DNA of 64,000 nucleotides from NCBI GenBank assembly GCA_012931725.1, contig CM022949.1, forward strand, positions 10,013,647 through 10,077,646. Reading direction: 5' to 3'. Numbering within the stretch: the first letter of the stretch is position 1; each line of letters starts with the position of its first letter. The DNA is from Litsea cubeba (lineage: Eukaryota > Streptophyta > Magnoliopsida > Laurales > Lauraceae). The position numbers and the translations under genes are program-made. Under the pieces are notes generated by a model that had not been told where the DNA came from, ran no database searches, and saw only the letters and a program-made list of their open reading frames with translations. Of the stretch, positions 34,150-47,400 are shown in pieces.

Positions 34150-34757
34150 TCTACTATTTTTCTAAAACTAGTGTGAGAAGCTTGTGCCCAACATGGGCCT
34201 AAAAAAGAAAAAAAAAAAGGATTTGTAGAGGAAGCTCTCTTCAGTATAAAAAGTAATTTTGTTAATTTTTTAAAGTAAAAATCAGTGTACATTTAGCAGC
34301 TCTCTTCGGTAATCTTCTTTTGACTCTTTCCACATGAGTTGTAAACAAGGATCCACATCTACTAGATGTAAGACATGGAGATTGCCTCTGTGGCTATAAG
34401 CATGGCCAGATGGCCCCTATCTTTAAGAATAATAAAGTGGTATGGGTTTAAGAATTGTAACATATTCATACCTTTATAAATCATTGTACATGGAGCTCAC
34501 CTTTAAAAATTAAAATATGGGGCCCACTCTTAAAAGCTACATTATGGGGCTCACATTTAAAAATTACAACGTAGGTCCCACACTTTTATAGGAATTAGAT
34601 CATGGGGCCATCTTTTGGAATTGCAATGTGAGCTTTCATTTAGATATGATAAAAAGGGTCCACATAGAAATTGTTAAACATGGACCAAAAAGTATTTTTT
34701 AAAATCTTTCTATAATTTTGTGAATTATATTTCTAGCACGGGCATGTTTTGCTAGTT
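34150..34757. mobile_element. Possible Helitron-like or MITE segment (weak)
   Basis: It starts TCTACTATTTTTCTAAAAC and ends CTAGCACGGGCATG-TTTTGCTAGT, a short palindrome followed by CTAGT. This resembles Helitron ends (5' TC, hairpin plus CTRR at 3'). The interior 34390-34650 is an antisense relative of the array at 6190-7060. Confidence 0.25.
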
Positions 34758-35314
34758 TAATATAAGTCTACCTAATTTCGATTTTGATTGATCTAACACT
34801 GTTACACATCAAATAGTTTTTTTTTTTTTTTTTAAGCATGATCAACCCAACACAAGTCTGATTCCAATTATGATCAATCTAACACAGATGTACATCAAGT
34901 ATTTTGAAGCATGATCTGTCAGACACAGGAGTATGATTCTAATTATGTTCGAAGTAACACAGGTTTGATTCAATTGAGAAGACTCCCCATGGTCAATTTT
35001 TACTTTAATCAAAGTGAGTCCCACCTTAAAATTATTTACTTATACGTTAAGTATTTTTATTTTGACCAAGTATTGGTGATGAGAAACTAAAAGTAGGAAT
35101 GAAATATAATTACAAAGGTTATATTGGTCAAACCAAATGTTATATAATTACAAAGGGTATAGTGGTCATAAACTCTAAATTACCAAGTGGCCGAGGAGGT
35201 TCTCCTCCTACACGATTTTGACTGTGATTGGACAGACGAGGATTTAAGCAACCACAAATTCAAAGGAAAGCAAAGGATACATAGATTATGTTCACTTACA
35301 TGGGTATTGAACAT

Positions 35315-35740
35315 GGATCAATTGAATCCACGTGCCAACTATATTAGAGTCGGCTATATAAAATTTATTTCTCCATTTCGATCTATTCTAGTCAAATTCT
35401 AAGATAAATTACACTTCTTCAATTCTAGTTTTACTATATTCATCCACGTCTTCTTTGGCTTACCCCAATCTTCTTGGTGGGCCATCAACCTGCATAGCCA
35501 AATATTTCCTTATTGGCACAGTTGTCTGCCCGTGTTGGACATGCCCAAACTATTTCAAATGAATTTTTCTAATTTTATCTCCTATTGATGATACCCTTAA
35601 ATACTCTCAAAATCGCTCATTTCTAATTTTATCTTTTCTAGTTTTACTGCACATTCACCTCAACATTCTCATTTTTGCTATATCCATTTTTTGCATATGT
35701 TGCTTCTTGAGTCAATATTCTTCTCAATAGGTAATAACTA
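35315..35740 (-). mobile_element. 5'-truncated LINE ORF2 C-terminal/3' fragment
   Basis: On the plus strand: GTGCCAACTATATTAGAGTC, GGCTATATAAA, CCATTTCGATCTATTC, GATGGCCCACC complement text, then GTTGGACATGCCCAAACTAT. On the minus strand this is the FGHV/RRP-type LINE C-terminus and 3' end, related to 25727-25940 and 41824-42320. Heavily decayed. Confidence 0.6.
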
Positions 35741-35744
35741 GAAT

Positions 35745-38460
35745 CATTGTCATATAAAATATTCCCTTCAATATTGTTGACATTTGTCGGCAAAAAGCAC
35801 TCCAAAAGCAAATATCCACTTCAACCAACCTGCTTTTTTCTTATGTTCGACATCTTCATCATGTTAGTCTATTATTAACATGAACCCTAAGATCGAGAAC
35901 ATCATGATAATCAAATGTAGGATTTAATCTTAGATAGATTAAAGATTACCTCCAGACATCCTGATGCAGAGAGCTTTCCGATCCTGCTGTTTGACGTTGT
36001 TGTTGATTGATGATGAGATCCGTCCAAGAAGAGTTTAGGGGAATAATTTCGATTTCTCTCTCCTTGCCTATAAACCTTAATGTGTTGAGTTTCGTGAGTA
36101 GTCTTTGTGATGGAGGAAAGACTCTATTTAATAGGTGGAGAGAGGACCGAATTTTCAATTATGATTCATTAGTTTTAATCTCAACCGTCCATCAAGGTAG
36201 AGAATATTATGAAATATATCTCATTAGGAAACCGTATTTGAGTAAAAGATAGCATGTATCCTATGAAAACGAGATTCCTATAATGACCACGATTCGGGAA
36301 AGGTAATGACTTGTAGTCCAAGTAATGGACCTAAAAGTAATTTCCTTACACATCAATCTCCCCTTTCTTACTAATTATTGAGCAAGCTAACGAAAATAAT
36401 TTCCATGTCTCTACAAGAAATTAACGTCAAAGCAACAATATAAGGATATCTAATCAAGTTGGGCAAGGGGTCATAACACTAGCAAATAAAGAAGTCTAAT
36501 CTAATATAATTAGTTCCTAACTAACTAGAATTCTTTGTTTGAGACTGGATCATCAAAACTGAGATATTCGGTCAAATTAAAATTGAAATGGTCAAAATTA
36601 AAATTGAGTAGGTCAAAATCAACCAGCGTTGGCATGTAAAAAATAAAACACTCATCTTTATGGAAAAAAAAGGTCACACTGTCATTATCTATATTAGGTG
36701 GATTCCACCACAATTATTATCAACAGCATTACATAAGGTCCCACCATGATTTACAACGTTAGATGACTTTCACTAAAAATTTATATAATTAGATGGGTCC
36801 CAAACTCACATTTGATGCTCCCATAATGACTACTGAACATTATTATTAGATGGGTCAGGCAGTGATGTCCAACTACACATGGATTTATGCCTATATTAGG
36901 CTTCCACCATGAATTGGAAACAGATCGCCTGTTGGGACGAATCAGGGGGCGACACCTGAGGGGGCGTAGGAAAGAGAATCACCCCATTTCCACCCCCCTT
37001 GCGTGTGCCCCTGATCGTTCCCCTGTTTGGACGAATAAGGGGATCTGGATCCCCATGAATTCCGCACCTGTGGACAAGCTTTTGGCCTCTGTGGCCATGA
37101 GTGATAACAATCTTTCTTTGGGCATTGTCTGGAACCTAACTAAAACCAGCTGAAACCCAGTTCTATCACCCAATATATAAAAGGTTTTGAACATGACCAA
37201 CACGGTTTTTCTGTGGGCTTACTCAGAAGTCAGAAACCTGCAACTCACCACCCTTATATTCTTAGTCTATTGCACTATTTTGTTTACATCTAGAACATCT
37301 TAAACTGAAAATGAAGATTTGCATTTTTATGTTTGGAATCTTTTTTTTCTTCTTTTGTACTATTTTACTCTAAAAGAAGTATGAAAATGAATTTATAATT
37401 TATTTATTTTTGGATATCTTTACTTAAAACTAATTCAAACCTAAGTGTCCAGAACGTGGAGTGGGAGCGCCGAAGTGCTAAATTTTAAAATAATTATATT
37501 TCCAAAGCACTTGTACAACATAGTGCTTGTGGGTTTATAAATAATTAACTAATGGATATAAATATCTCATATCCATATATTCAAGTATAAAAAATGGAGA
37601 AAGAAACTAACTTTGCAATTTGATCACATAAAATATACAATAATTAATAGGTTAAAAAAAACTTCTCCATTTAAAAGATAAACGTCAAGCTTACAGAAAA
37701 AAAAAAAAAAAATAACACTAAAGTTTCTACACGGTTTGCTTGATATTTGGTTGATCCGCGTTCCGAGCATCTTCGAACCGCGCTACGAAAATGGTCGAAC
37801 TACACTCCAGGAACGGATCTGCTCTGAAAACGCCAATCCACATTTTCGGAGCGGGATCAAGGAGGTTTCGATTACTAAGATTCAAACATACATTTGGCCA
37901 AGTTTGTCTATATAACTCTTACTATACAGACAAGTTGGCCTCACACTACTTTTACCACATGACAAGTTTACTTTAAAAAAATAATAATAATAACACATAT
38001 CAAAAAGTCTATTTGTAAAAATGTTAACTGAAATGGGTTGTTTCAAACAGATCTGTAATAGAATCTGCATCATTATTTCAAATAGACTACAGATACTGTA
38101 GAAGTTTTACAGCTGCAAAATAACATAACATTGACAATATCAATCACCAAACAATGTGAGCCCATATAGTAATCCTTTGCATCCAATTATTTCATCAGCA
38201 GAATCCCAGAGGAAAGAAATGAATGTTTTCTTTTTTTGGTAGGAGGGAAGGAAAGAATGTTAAAAAGGATGAAAATGACTGAAATAAATTATTATTATTC
38301 TTTTTTTTTTCTCTCTCCCTCTTCTTTTGCCAGGGAGGACTTGGACTTTCGCAGTCTTGCCCATGTTTGGTAGGCACTTGGTCCTAACCAGCGAAGCTGC
38401 AGCCCGAGACGAATAGCTGAAATCAATGGCCAAAGGCCTCTCACTATTTTTTAGCGCTTG
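35745..38460. other. Intergenic region 3' of ADCS, no gene
   Basis: No supported coding sequence. It holds A/T runs at 37696-37711 and 37974-37993 and a CGGAGCGGGATC-containing GC-richer patch at 37750-37870 of unknown nature. Confidence 0.4.
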
Positions 38461-38463
38461 CAT

Positions 38464-41400
38464 TTATTTGCTTTCAAACTCTATCACAGTCCTAACTGGG
38501 GCTCTTGCTTTCAACATCATCTCTTTATACTCATCTTCTGGGTTGGAAAGCGTGACCACAGCCCCACCAGCTCCTATCGAAGCTTCACCTTTGTGTATTA
38601 CAACTGTTCTAATCACTATATTCAAATCAAATGTCTGGTTATAAGAGAAGAAGCCAATTGAGCCTGAGTATACACCTCTTGAACAGCTTTCTAGAGAATC
38701 AAGAAGCTCCATTGATCTCAATTTTGGGGCACCGGTCATTGAACCTCCTGGGAATGCAGCTCTGACACAATCGATCGGGCTCAAATGCAATCTTTTCTTC
38801 CCCTGGATCGTACTGACCAGAGTGTGAACAGTAGCATATGACTCCACCTCCATTAGACAAGGCACATGCACGGAACCGGGCTCACAGACACGGCCTAGAT
38901 CATTCCTTAGGAGATCAACAATCATCAGATTTTCAGCTTGGTCCTTTTCACTGTTCAAACAGAAAAAAAAAAGGGCAGAATGAAAAAATAACCACATTAG
39001 TTAAAACTGAGTTAAAATAGGAAGCATCTAAAATTTTCCCATATCAAATATAATTTTAACTGTGGCACAGTGGTGGATTACTGTGTTCTCTATGCATTTG
39101 GGTTAGGATAGAAATTGGAGAACATATAAGGTGAGATACTGTTTTATCATTTTTCTTGTCCCTAAATCATTATCATCACCTATTGCTAATCCTGGTTTGG
39201 GGATAAGAAGCTTACAGACGTCATCGCCACCTGAAATGCATGCAAAAACAGATGATACCCACTGTGCTACATATTGGAACTGATTACAAATTAAGATACA
39301 CCGAACTGCAGCCTTTGATATGTCCTTATCTTTATTTGATATTTATGCCTAGATGGATTGTGCTTATATATTTTTATAGCAAATTGGTATTTTATGTGAT
39401 ATGATAGTTTTATACCTGTGTTGTAGTTGCAACCTGAGCCTTTTATCTTCCTCAGGTGTTGTCCCACGAGCCATGGTGCCTTTAATGGGCTTTGCTTCCA
39501 ATATACCGTCACCATCCAACCGCAGGAATCTTTCAGGAGAAGAACAGCAGATGGATAAATTTTCCTTGGAAAAATTGAGCCATGCCGCATATGGGGCTGG
39601 GTTCTTTTCTCTTAGTTTAAGGTAAAGTCCAACAGGATCTATTTCTTCTACTCTCTTTCTCATCTGTGTTGTGAGGCACAGTTCATAGCTCTCTCCATCT
39701 TTGATATACTCCAGGCATTTCTCAACATCTTTCATATACTGATCTTTTGATTTGTCAACAACAAAGCCTTCCATACATGGGGTTGATGTTGCTGTTGATG
39801 GGTTCTGGTCCTTGGACTTTGTCGAAGATGCTGCTTTTAATCCTAGAAGCTGCTTCTCAGTGCCATCCAACCATGAATTTGAATTTGCATGCTGTCCTGA
39901 TTCAGTACTTCCAGGACGATCTACATTTTCCAAAGAGAGAATATACACATCGTTGTTGCTATGATCTACCACTACGAGATTATCAGCAAAGAAGAAGCAA
40001 GCATCGGGCATTGTCGATTTGTGAGGGTTAGATGCCACACCACATTCGACTTTAAGGCTATATCTGTTTAATGGATGATCCGAATTAGCATTTATCCGAC
40101 ACAATATCCATTTCGTAAAATGTGAGACATCAAAATGGAATGAACGAACCAAAAAAAAAAGATGAACCCAAAGAATATTTCCACATTCACTTATTAAAAG
40201 TAATCAATAAGTCCATAATGATGGGTGAATCTGACTGGATAGTGCGTCCACCTGTCATTGAGAATACAAGGGATAGAAGGTGCCCCATTGACTGCAAAGG
40301 CCTCCACAACGACCCAGTTGGATGATCATTCATCATAGCATAAAGTTAGTGTAGATGTACAATGCCAATATTAATATTGGTAATGGGTTCCTGGGTGGAT
40401 TTGTTATATCTTCTTTTTTAAATATCATGAATAAAGAAACTAGCTTATCAAAATTCAAAAGAATTCTCTTGATTATTCCCCTTCTCTGTCTATCTCTCAC
40501 TAAACCTCTAAAACAAAGCTTGGTATCAGAGCATCAAATGGAGAGTGTTCTTCCTAACCTAGGGTTGATGCTAGAAACCGTAAGGCTAATTTAAACATCT
40601 GTGCATCCATTGGTTGTAGTTTCAAGGGAAAAGTGCAACGTTTCATTCACATGCATTTATCAATGGTTTTGTGTCTTTCGGCATTAAATTTTAGATGTTT
40701 ATAAAGGTGAAATCTCAGATCCAACGCAGAAAACAGAAAAAAAGAATGAGAAAGAAAATCCAGATCATTCAATCTAATCAATGGGGGCATATATAAAGGA
40801 GATTTTTTTATCCTATTTCCATAGGAGACTCATCTAATTTTTTTTAAGTGTTTCTTGTCTCACGTTAATCAAACAAGATCTGAATGATTCAACAACTTAA
40901 ATGTGAGGGCCCCCACCTCTCTCTCTCTCATAGGAGCATCTCCCTATATATATATTTATATATATATGACCCACCAGGATGCATGATGATTATGGAAGTC
41001 CGTTGGATGGAAAGAACTAGATGAGACCTACCTATGTGCAAAATTTAGACTCCATAAGATCATCCTAACCCTTTGATCCATGACCCTAAAATTTATTGGT
41101 TTTAGAGGGATCATTTTCTTACGATTTCAATCCAATGGTGAGGAAAAGTTGGATGAGTCAAATTTGGACTCGTGACAATTCATGTGGGGGTAGTGTGTGT
41201 GAAAAGATTGGATTGGCTCAAGGTGAGCCCTGAGCCCAAAAAAAGGAGGGGTGGAAATGGGGGCCATTTTTAAAGTGGGGCATTTTAGAGAATTACCATA
41301 TACATACATACTATGATGCCCATAAACGGATGTGGATGTGGATGTGGATGCGGATCCGGACAATGATACGGGGATCGGGAATACGACTCCTCATTTTTGA

Positions 41401-44400
41401 AAATCTAGGACACAGATGCGGATACGGGTGTCCTAATTTTCTCTTTAGATCACTTTTGAATCAATGAAATTATCATTGTTTCGACCCTTTCTAGCATTTT
41501 TTATAGTGAAAAGTTAATTAAAAGAACTATATGAAATATAAGACTTTATAAGTAGGATATGTTAAACTTGATCCCTAGTAGTACTGGTGCAGTATCGGTC
41601 TGATATGGATATGTTGGGCTTGTACAAGTATCCGGATATCATAGCGCGCACATATATATATAGGAATATTCTCTAAACTGCCCCATTTCAAAAGGGGTGT
41701 TTTTGCCCCTTTCATATTCTCCAATGAGATAATACCACATCATGAGATAATGCCATGTCAAACGTTTCATGTTTCAGACAAGTTTTCTGCTCGCCCATTA
41801 CGAGTTTTTCAGGATGCATTACCAAACCAAACCAAACCAAGCCTTTTCCCACTAGGTGGGGTCGGCTATATGGATTTGACAACGCCAATCAAATCTATTT
41901 AGGGCCATGTCCTCCGTTAGATCCATGTAGGCAATGTCATGTTTAATAGTTTCTTTCCAACTTCTCTTGGGTCTCCCTCTCCCTCTCCTACTCCTGGCAA
42001 TCTCCATGCTTTCACACGTTTTAACAGGTGCATCCGTTGGACGCCTTCTAGCATGGCCGAACCATCTCAGTCAATTTTCTCTCATTTTATCTCCAATCGG
42101 TGCTATTCCTACTTTGTCCTTAATCTCCTCATTCCTAATCCTATCTCTCCTTGTGATCCTGCACATCCATCTTAGCATTCTTATCTCCGCAACTTCCATC
42201 TTCTTGATATGATTATGCTTTACTGCCCAACACTCTGATCCATATAATAACGCTGGTCGTACTGCCACCTTATAATACTTTCCTTTAACCTTGAGGGGGA
42301 CTTTCTGAAAATAGTTTCGAGATGCATTACCAAAAAAAAAAAAGCTTTCATGCCGCCCATTTCAAACGAAACTGTTATCTCCTCATTAATAACTTTTTTG
42401 CCATGCATTGCGGCCAGGAATCTGAGATGACCCTTGCCTTCACGTACAAAACCCTCTTCCACCAAATGCGTTGTGAATATTTCAATTTTGTTTACAAATT
42501 CTACTCTGTTCATGTAAATTATTCCAAGTTTGACATTATGGTTTAGTGTAACAGGAACTAGAGGAGAGAGATATGGAGAATAGCTTCTTTCGAGAAAGAG
42601 AGAGAGAAAGAATAAAAAATGGAGTTGAAAGAGGAGAGTAAGCGGGAGTTTAGTGATGAAGAAGAAGACCGCATAACGAGATTCGTTTAGTTTGGTTTGG
42701 GATTACGAAACAGAGGGAATTTTGATGAGGATTTAGATCCGACCGTCCAACATCGCATGTAACGTATTCCATCGCAAAAGGCAAAGGAGAAGATTTCTCA
42801 GGATAAGGAAATAGGTGCAATTACGATAACCTAGGAAAGAAGAGGGTGTCATCCTCCGCAAAAATTGACATTGCCATTTGTATTAAAGGACTTTATCTAC
42901 ATTTAAATTGGATGACACGTGTCACAATTTTATAGGCTTAGAAAAGGGGCCTTTTTTCACTTATAAAACCAGGGAGTTTTGTAGCTTCCCCAATATAATA
43001 TATATTTATATAAAAGTTATGCACACTCTGGTCATGTGCACACTAGATGTGAGCCCCACCTAGTGGGCCATATCTACCAATGAAGTTCAGGGGCTATTTG
43101 ATCATCTTTCATCTTATCCGGGCCCCACAAGTTAAATGGGTTCATAGTCCATTCGGATTGGTGCACAGTTGATTTGTAGGTCCAGTCCATTTGGATGGGT
43201 GTTAAACCCATGGGATGAGTGTAATTTAGGGGGATCCTGGTTTTTGTTCCATTTGGATAGACCAACAGGAGGCCCCACAGCCTGGTGTGCATCTGAGAAT
43301 TGTTGTGTGTGTGTGTGTGGTGTGTGTGTATACATGTGCGGGTCTATTGAGTTGATTATGTGTGCATTTATTGATTCATTTAGAATCCTGAAGCGCTTGC
43401 ACAACCTGTGAATGATTGAATTGATATTGGTCGGAAGCTTAGTAGCACGAAGCGGAAGCGGGGGCGGTGGCGGGGGAACGGATGATCACAAAAGTGTGGG
43501 AGCGCCGTCGGGAGCGTTCAGGAAAAATTATGAGTATTTTTATGTTCTTTTAATATAGTTAAATGTCAAACAGAAAATATCATTCTACCACTTAAATTAC
43601 AAAACATCCAAAATTTTATAATTTTTATATGTGATTCCAGCTGTTCTCTGTATCTTAGTTGCACGAAGGGGGGCAGGAGCAGGAGCCTCTTTCGGGACGA
43701 GAAACGTTTAGGAATAATACATGAAAATATGTAATACAAGTAAACATTATTATGCGTCATTCATATCAATTGCAAAGATTGTCATAGTGACTAAGTAATA
43801 TTATGGTTATATTAAGTAATTAAGCAAATTTAAGTTGATATTTTTCTAATGTCTTATCATTACTTAATTTTTTCTCTTACTTGGTATCTTCTATATTTGT
43901 TTCTTTTGGGATTTATATGCCTAAGAGTTTCTATCTTAGTTGGAAGTGGGTTCCTTTCTCAATGGGAGCGAGGTTCCTAGGATGGGAGCGCGGGAGCGAG
44001 GTTCCGAGGTGGGAGCGCCACCCATATAGGAGTTTCCTGCAACTAAGGTCAAAAGCGAAGTACTATGGCCAATTTTCTAATTTTAGAAAGTCTCCCGACC
44101 TTCGGTGATTGTTGGGGAGTATTTTAAGGTCAGGCTTGATTGTGAGAAAGGCTTGTGATCTCCTACAAGTCACTTTATTTTAGCAAGTCTTGTACGCATC
44201 TATATTGCAGTCTCCTATTCAATGGCTATAATCATCTGTTCAACAAAATAGTGCTTGTAAAATCTATGGTGGTACCTCATCTCACACTTCATAACATTTA
44301 ACTTGCAAGGCTCATTAACCAGTGAACAGAACTTTGCACCTTGATACAGGAAGAATTCTTCACACCGCAACACTCATTAGTCCAAATGTTATTACCTATG

Positions 44401-47400
44401 GTCTAAGGGATGTAGCAGAGAGGAAAAATATTCATAACTCAGTAGCACGTAAGAAATAGGAGGTGCAACATCATTTTAAAGTTGTAAACAGATACAATTC
44501 CTTCATAAGAAATACATAAAGGAACACATTTAACAACATACCCGATGAAGCCGATATATCCACCATAAAAGTCAAATGGCAAACCTTCATAATCTACTTT
44601 GTCATAGAGAAATGATTGAAGTTCCTGAAACAAATATCATATCATTAAAATATAATAAACCTGTAAACACTCACACAACCTAGCTATGTGTGAGAACTCG
44701 GTCCGGCAGCACCCGTAACCATGGGGCGTAGCATGTCAACCACGGGCTTGCAACATGTTAATGATTCTAGATCCATTGGGCCGAATCATTAATATATATA
44801 TATCGATATCAATCGACCCTAGGGAGATCATCCCATTGCAATCTAATTTCTCTGCAGTTCTGATTACCTTGTCACAATGGAGAGTCTCCGCAAGTCCCAC
44901 ATTGAAAATATCCGAGTCCTGACCCTGGGCTTATACGTCAAACCCCGTGTTAACTCAACATGACGAATTTTAAGGCAGTGCGGCCCTGGATCCCATAAGA
45001 ACTCCGGAGTTAAGCGTGCTCGGATGGGAGCAGTACCGGGCTGGATGCTGAGTTGGGCGGAGTTGTGACACTATGCCATCAAAGATTGTAAATAATTCAT
45101 AGCCGAAGTATGTCTTCCTAAATGTGTGCTAGTAATGCAGACCCAATACATGGACCCACTTGATCACAAGTCACAATCAAGTGGCCCAAAGCCATGGCTC
45201 ATGGGTGGGAACTTTGGCTTTATTTCGTGTTTTTTAATGAAGACTTGATTGCATGTGTCAAATGAAGTCAGAATGACCTGAAACTGGACCCACTTGATAG
45301 CTTATACAATCAGCTTTTCCACGAGCCCAAGTTTGTATGATTTTGACTTGTATTTAGAAAGATATGGGCCAATTCTCTATTAGGTTATAAGAGATTTACG
45401 AATTGAGGGTTATTTTTTACATTTATTATGCTTAGCTGGCTAGTACGGAACTTTTGCTTTTTAATGGTTGAGATTGATTAGGTTTTTTCTCCTGCTTATA
45501 AAAGAGATGTAAAGGAGATGGATTGATTAGTTTTCTCTATTAATGAAATCAACCCTTTCTGGCTTATTTTGTGTGAAGTTCTTTACGAGCCAATAATACT
45601 CTTGAAGGTTAGTAGTTGTTGATTGCTTTTGCTTCTCTACCATTTTATTATATTTAATATTTCTTGGCAAAAAAAAGGGAAATACCCTACCCTCAATAAT
45701 ATAAGAGGCCTTTCTTTGAAATTGAAGCCCTTTCCAAAGGACATTCCTTCAATTTGGGATTAGAGCAAGCCCTTTCAACTGTAAAGGGCCTGCATCAACT
45801 AGTGAATGAATGTGTGTTGTTGCATGGAAAAATAAATGTATGCATATGTTCTAAGTATGGGTCCTAGTGCACAAAGAAGATGAAGAACATATGCCATTAG
45901 TATGTTTAAAAACACGTACAGAATCAACATGATGCTTTTTTACTGAATTATGACAACAAGTTGCATACCTTCTCTAGAAAATCAAGGAAACCATCTTTTA
46001 GATATGTGGTTTTCACGGAACCTAGTGCATCTTCGCTTGATAAGCAACCACCTCGTTTACCGGTCAGATTACTGAAACAGGAATGCCAATTTCAGTATTA
46101 GTTTCTTATAGCTCATGTAAAGCTCTACCTCTTGCATACAAGCTTAAAGTGTGAAAGAATAAAACAATGAAATCGCCAGTTCTGCACGTGACTCATAAGT
46201 TGCCCTTACCCATGGCCACGTGTGTGCCACATATAAAAATGAATCAGGTGACATCCTTTATTTAGATGGCCTAATTAATATAGGTTGTTTCTCTCATAAG
46301 ATTGGCCACACACGTACATTCAATGTAGGCCAAACTAATTCTCAGAGAAAGTCATCTAGAAGACAGGGCCCGCAAAATACACACCTTTGAATGTGGCACG
46401 AAAGTACATGAAAGGAAGTGGCATGCAGAATTAGCAGATATTGAGAGACATTGTAAATCCCCAATTTGGACAAATTATCAACCTAATTATAACAATTTAC
46501 ATGATGAATATGACTCCAACCTCTGATCGGACAAACAAAATGTGAATTGCTTCCATAGCGGTCCGCCCTTACCACCCATGAATGAGAACCGTGCTCTGCT
46601 CTGTTAAGGATGGAATGGATATTAGAAGGTGAATTCTGTCATTGTCGTCAAGAAAATAGAAGGAAAAAAAAACAGTACAAGATATAATTCTTAAAAGTAA
46701 AATGTTTTTTTTTTTTTGAAAAGAACGGTCTTAAAAATCTCAAGAATAAAAGAGGTTATACAATTTGAATATGCAGATAAACATATACGTATGCACATGT
46801 ATATACTAGTGAATAAAGTGATTGGGAGGAAAATAAAGAAGCTATTTACCTGGTCTGTTGTGGAACTGTCTAACCAAAAGGTGTCTTCAGCCTTGTGATT
46901 TCCGAACAGTTCCCAAAATATATTTCCTGGCCCACCAACTTCACTAGCCAAGCAATCAAATTTTTTCCACTGTAACTTCAGATATCTAGAACCCATGCTT
47001 TTAGATGCATGTGCTACCTTCTCACACATATTCAAATGGTGACCCATTGCAACGTTATCAACTAATAGCTTGCTCTTGGACAGATTTCTCAACTGATGGG
47101 CACGAGAATCCTGCATCCAGTCTAAGCAAAGTTCATATCACAAAATAATGTGTCAGAAATAATAGAGCATGCCGTAGAGTATAAACAAGAGGCAGTCAAC
47201 TCCCATAAAGTATAACGGATCAGGTTATGAACCTTTATTTCATAAGATTGGCATTTCAATCAATCAAGATTGACCAACTGATGATGACTTTTTTGGGACA
47301 AAAAGCCTCGAGGGAGCTGACAAGTTGTCACATGTGGCAAAGACATGAAAAGCAAAAACCTTATATATTTGCTTAAATAATAAGAAGGCAAAAATCTTTC

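Noticed and set aside
36879..37160. Possible small gene near GC-richer sequence
   Set aside because: Short frames on both strands with no domain, no splice pattern and no recognisable homology.
44974..45070. A functional 5S rRNA gene
   Set aside because: Only the central 5S words are present, without the normal gene ends. The segment sits inside a TSD-flanked LTR.
46071..46850. Direct splice of ADCS exon 8 to the exon at 45969-46071
   Set aside because: The phases do not match and would create an immediate stop (TAA). Inserting the 80-bp exon at 46521-46600 restores the frame and a conserved segment.
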